The notes under the pieces are model-generated. The model did not search any database, was not told the DNA's origin, and saw only the letters and a list, made by a program, of their open reading frames with translations. From the NCBI RefSeq assembly GCF_040939455.1, contig NC_134136.1, positions 101,358,014 to 101,422,013 on the forward strand: DNA of 64,000 nucleotides, written 5' to 3'. The stretch's first letter is position 1, and each line of letters opens with the position of its first letter. The DNA comes from Microcebus murinus (taxonomy: Eukaryota; Chordata; Mammalia; Primates; Cheirogaleidae). Positions 59,531 through 64,000 of this stretch are shown here, piece by piece. The position numbers and the translations under genes were made by a program.

Positions 59531-61881
59531 GCTAAACTTTGTCATTGTGCAGAGATGTAATCAGGCTTAAAGGGAAGCAGAACAAGATGTATGCAGCTCC
59601 TTTAGGGAAATGTATGTGGTGATTCTGAAGATCAATAATATTAAAATAATGTCTATGGTTCCATAAAGTGCATTAAGTTTCTCCTCTATTCACTTCAAGA
59701 TCAACTGGTAAAATAAAACCTCGATGACAGTATATTTGAACCAACTAAAATTCAAAATATAAATGAGGTTTGGAAGCATACGGGCTTACAACCAAAAGCA
59801 ATCCTTTAAGTTCCATTTTCAAAATGGTTAGAAAGCATGCACAGGAAAGGTATATATTATATTCATGCTTGACAGGTTAGGATATCTAAATCCTAAAGCA
59901 ATTGTAGACGTTTCTAAAATTCCGTGGGGAGAGTACATCTAAATGAAATCACTGTCACTGCTTATTTAATTTAGTTGAATTTTACCTCTTTGACTAAACT
60001 GACCTTTCATTTTTTTTCCAAGAAAATGGTTTGATTTGACAGAAATTATAAGATGCTTCATTTACTGCAAAAGTTGTACTTTATATTAACACAATTGAAA
60101 TCAATTGTCAGGGGTGTTAGGCATTTGCGTTTTGCAACAAATGTTTTGGGAACTAAGCTAAACTAAAAATACACAGCATATTTATTCACCAAGTAATATT
60201 CTGCATACTATTTCATCTCTTATAAACATTTCAATAAAAGGCACTCAGGTTGACTTTCTAGTGACAACATGAAATATGTATCCAATCTAATACAATCAGC
60301 AAATAAAATCTATTAAGTTTATTTTATGATATTGCTGTGCTACTTTATATAACCAAGAATAGGAAATAAAAATGACATGTCATACCTTTTAAATGCAAAC
60401 TCTGCCTCCTTAAGGAAGTCTTTTAAATTATTGTTTGCTAATTTAAAAAGAGATATTTTTCAAAATTTTGGCATGTATTTAATCAAAGTCTTTCAATTTT
60501 TGTTGGGGGACAGGGAATTTGAAATTTGTGGAAAAAAAAAAACACATTACTTTCTTTACCTAAGTCCTAAAAGTAGCTATTTGCTTGTATTTCAAGTGTG
60601 CTTAGAAAAAGCAACAGACAGCAATACTTCAGAAGTGCTGGTTTTGAGCTTCATAAGAATTCCCCCATATAAGATTCACATTCTATGTCTGTGTTCTAAT
60701 GTCATATCCTTATAATTAATCCTCACTATAACTCAGGGCATGAGACAATTATGTAGGAATTTGTCCTATTTTCTTTATTTCTACTACCACAAAATATATT
60801 AAAATTATATCTATTTGTCTTATTTCCAGTGTGATATGCTTAATTTCCACAGATGAACTTAAATTATTTCAAGGGCACCATAAAATATTAATGATTAGTA
60901 AAGTGAAAATATAAGTAATTTCTCCATTCTCTCACTAAAACTTTTAGTGTTTGATGTTGAAAGCTTTATAAATTTACGTTCTTGACAAAAGAAACTTAAG
61001 AAAAAATATTGTGAAATGCTAAATAGCTTCTATTCTTAACTGTTAAACAATCCAATGGTAAAGATGTACATCTTACCAGAAATGTCTGAGAAGCACAATT
61101 TTATTGCTGTCTTTCTAATTGTGAAAGAACTAGGAGGAGGAGAAAATACAGTAAACTTTAACTCAAATAAGTTTAAGGCTATGGTGAACAAGTGGGAAAT
61201 TATTAATATATTGGATTTTTCCACTGACTTCTACATATACTTAGTTTCAAAATAAAAAATTAAGATTCAAAATTTTCATGGACAGTTCATAATATAGTGG
61301 GCAAACAGTAAGTATATGTTGAATGAAGTAATGAACACAAAGCAACTAGATTTTTAAAATTTTCATTGTACAAGAAAAATGCATATAGCATATATTGTTG
61401 AACATAGTACAAAGTCAGTGCATCATCACATATTTTTACCCTAGATAACTCTTAAGGACATTGTCCATCTGCCTCTGTAATATTTTCAACACTTTTTCAC
61501 CTTCCTTTTCTTTGCATAACTTTAAAGATGCTGGCCATAAGACAGCTCGCCATCTTTGGCTCAACCCTCATCTCAATAAATATTCTGGTCTTTTTCAACT
61601 ACATTGTTGTTTCTCTTTAGCTCAGTGTAGAATCCCTCCAAATTAACTTTTTAACATATACTGTCCTTATTGTCACTTCCCAACCCAATTTGTTTCATCG
61701 TCTTGGGGAGGTCTTGGGTATACACCAATTTCATGTAGAATATATGATAGTATGATATAATATGGGCTCAAATTGCTGCCCAAAGATCATTTTTTAAGTG
61801 TGAATACTACTCATTTCATTTTGACTATAAATGTAATAGCATATATAATACATTTTAGCAAGAAGCCATCAAATGAAAAAA
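59531..61881. other. AT-rich DNA, nothing recognised
   Basis: The longest frame (60377-60715, 112 codons) has no recognisable motif and lies in AT-rich DNA. No repeat family, exon or RNA gene could be supported. Confidence 0.45.
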
Positions 61882-62530
61882 AATTTTTTTTCTTTTTTTT
61901 TTTAAGACAGGGTCACAAGAATGGAAAAACAAGCACCACATGTACTCACCAGCAAACTGGTATTTACTGATCAACACTTAAGTAGACATCTAGGAATACC
62001 ATTTATCGGGCGTTGGGCAGGTGGGAGGGGGGAGGAGGGGATGGGAATATACATACATAATGAGTGAGATGCGCACCATCTAGGGGATGGACACGCTTGA
62101 AGCTCTGACTCGGTGGGGGGAGGGGAAGGAGGGGAAGGCAACACATGTAACCTAAACATTTGTACCCCCATAATATGCTGAAATTAAAAAAAATAAAATC
62201 TCTTTGCTAATAGGTAAAAAAAAAAAAAAAAAAAAAAAAAGACAGGGTCTCACTGTCGCCAAGGCTGGAGTACAATGGCGTAATTATAGCTCACTGCAGC
62301 CTCAAACTCCTGGGCTAAAACGATCTTCCTTCCTCAGCCTCCTGAGTAATTCGGACTACAGGAATGCACCACCACACTCACTAATTTTTCTTAATTTTTT
62401 GGTAGAGACGGGGTCTTGCTATGTTGCTCAGGCTGGTCTCAAATTCTTGAACTCAAGCAGACCTCCCACTTCAGCCTCCCTGACTGTTGGATTTACAGGT
62501 ATGAGCCCCCCCCACCCCGTGCCTGGCTAA
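61882..62530 (-). mobile_element. Antisense older Alu, split by an L1
   Basis: A T-run at 61884-61903 and 'aagacagggtc' are separated from the rest of the element (from 62239: aagacagggtctcactgtcg, through 'ctgcagcctcaaactcctg', to 'tgagccccccccaccccgtg') by the L1 at 61915-62238. The linker lacks the strepsirrhine-specific word, so this is an older, AluJ-like copy. Confidence 0.83.
61915..62238 (+). mobile_element. 5'-truncated L1 with apparent short 3' transduction
   Basis: It starts in the last ORF2 codons (agaatggaaaaacaagcacc), continues through the 3'UTR and reaches the terminus 'cccccataatatgctgaaat' with a first short A-run. Then come about 21 non-L1 bases (aaaatctctttgctaatagg, 62195-62215) and a second A tail. 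Flanks aagacagggtc at 61904-61914 and 62239-62249 are identical. Confidence 0.9.
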
Positions 62531-62869
62531 AAGTCTTTACTTAAAATGTACCAAGATACAAAAGAGCACCACTCTGCAAAAGCAACTTTTCTGGGCCTGC
62601 TAAACTACTGGCCTCATATTTTGGTTTTGATTTATGACATTTTTTGTATGTATTGCATTATTTTGCAAAAATTCCCTGTAAGAGGAATACCTGCTTTTTG
62701 TAAGTTAGTTAAGCTCACATGTAAGTGAACCTCTGTGTTAGATTATAAAATATAGGTCTCTCAATTCCTTGACGTTTAATCTCAAAACATATTTGAACTA
62801 AATAGATATTGAAATGTGCTTTTTATCCAATTATTTGTGTTGTGATGAACAGGGAGATGTACTCAGTTC
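62531..62869. other. AT-rich DNA, nothing recognised
   Basis: No family or exon could be supported. Confidence 0.5.
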
Positions 62870-63225
62870 CTTAGCAAGGAAAAACTTGTTGCTGTAGTTG
62901 CTCTCAGACCCTTCAGGTATTGTTTCAGCTGCCTCCCTCAAGGTCACACCCATCTCTGGCAGCCCAGATCCAATGGCTGCTTAAAATGTAGGTATAAGGT
63001 CCAATGTTTTGATTCCATGAGGGACAATTATGCAGGACCAATCTAGTTCCAGAAATTTCTTCTGTGGGATGGGTTGGGACTCTTGATGGGTCTCAGAACC
63101 AGACATTTTCCTTTTCTTACTCCCTCTTTCTTCTCCCCCTTCCACAAGTTTTGATCCCAAAAGTACTCCCAAATAAACAACCTACAAACTAAACTTTGTC
63201 TCAGAATCTGCTTCCACAAGTTACC
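62870..63225 (+). mobile_element. Possible LTR fragment (endogenous retrovirus class)
   Basis: The 3' part 'ttgatcccaaaagtactccc', then aaataaacaacctacaaact and 'ctttgtctcagaatctgctt' has the layout of an LTR polyadenylation region (AATAAA at 63172-63177, then a T-rich end). The rest is weakly matched. No viral genes are present. Confidence 0.45.
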
Positions 63226-64000
63226 ACACAAGTAAAATAACTTGTTTTTGAAATTCACCACATTGCAGCTGAATACCTGTCAATAATTGTATAGATATTT
63301 TTAAATGTCACAGTAGTTCTCTGTACTCAACAAGGCAGATATTTTCTGAAATTGACTTGAGCAAAAACTTCAACTGATGTTGCCTTATCTGAAAAATTGT
63401 CAGATTACTTTGATTAGGGTACTATGTAATAATGTTGTCAAGTAGCTTTTTGAAAAAGTGCATTCATCAACAATAGATGAATGATTATGAACATCTAGTG
63501 TTTTGTACACAATGGATTGAAAGACAAAAATTGCACTAACCTTATCTATGAGTGATAGTAAGAATTAAAATGAGGATTTTGCAATATTTTAAGCCAAGCA
63601 ACTATCATATATTTAATTACTGTTTTCTTTATTCTTTACAAAATCGACTGATTATGAAGAAATTATTTATTTTTTAAAACAAATTTTTTTCCAAAATATT
63701 TAAAATTTCTTGCTATTCAGCAGAAAAAATTTTAAAGGGCATACATTTTTACAGCTAAACAAACAGAAAATCAACAACTTATCTCATCTTAGATCCATAA
63801 AAGAATTGAGCTCACAGGGCAAAATTGTAGCTTCCAAAACTAGAAAGAGATAAATACAAAGAATTTGGGCTTACCAGCAGCAGAAGCCACAGCTGAAGAT
63901 TGGTAGGGTAATTGGCTAATTGCTATAGACTCAGGGGGCACAATTTGAGAGATAAAAACTCCTGGGAATCCAGCCTTAAGGGTCCTCCATACTGTGCATT
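63226..64000. other. AT-rich DNA, nothing recognised
   Basis: No family or exon could be supported up to the window end. Confidence 0.5.

Noticed and set aside
60377..60715. 112-codon + frame
   Set aside because: AT-rich, no recognisable domain, no repeat or exon context. Treated as chance.

Overview
The window looks like nuclear DNA of a strepsirrhine primate (lemur, loris or galago type). The recent dimeric Alu elements carry an A/T-rich linker with the word aaagaaattaattggccaac between the arms. Young LINE-1 copies end in tgtacccccataatatgc-type tails. The rest is AT-rich DNA full of layered mammalian repeats (L1, L2, MIR, MaLR-like LTRs, hAT-like and mariner elements). Species was inferred by recognition only; no search was run. 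No host protein-coding exon, tRNA, rRNA or CRISPR array could be supported.

The main feature is a full-length LINE-1 at 48194-54703 on the + strand. It has a GC-rich 5'UTR with a YY1-type site at its start, an intact ORF1 (334 aa), a 41-bp spacer, an intact ORF2 (1291 aa) with every endonuclease and reverse-transcriptase catalytic residue in place, a G-rich 3'UTR and a poly(A) tail. An identical 15-bp target-site duplication flanks it. By sequence it could be retrotransposition-competent and could also mobilise the Alu elements around it. A 5'-truncated relative with the same 3' end lies at 46183-46661, about 1.5 kb upstream.

Layout. 1-9 kb: L2, Alu and MIR pieces and a mariner copy broken by a 133-bp L1 tail. 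9-12 kb: two L1 segments. 12-19 kb: an Alu with a perfect duplication, an L2 split by a small DNA transposon, two oppositely oriented MLT1-like LTRs and, between them, an L1 with the signature of twin priming. 19-27 kb: L1 halves in both orientations with two Alus. 27-40 kb: mostly old AT-rich DNA with L2/MIR/L1 remnants, three Alu-like monomers and two young L1 3' ends. 40-48 kb: a near full-length mariner pseudogene copy, a hAT-like element, L2, and nested L1s. 48-55 kb: the full-length L1. 55-64 kb: unrecognised DNA, a MaLR-like LTR, an L1 3' half, an Alu split by an L1 carrying a short apparent 3' transduction, and an LTR-like tail.

Most short open reading frames in the window lie in repeats or in AT-rich sequence and are not genes. 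Boundaries of old repeats are approximate because they were read by eye.
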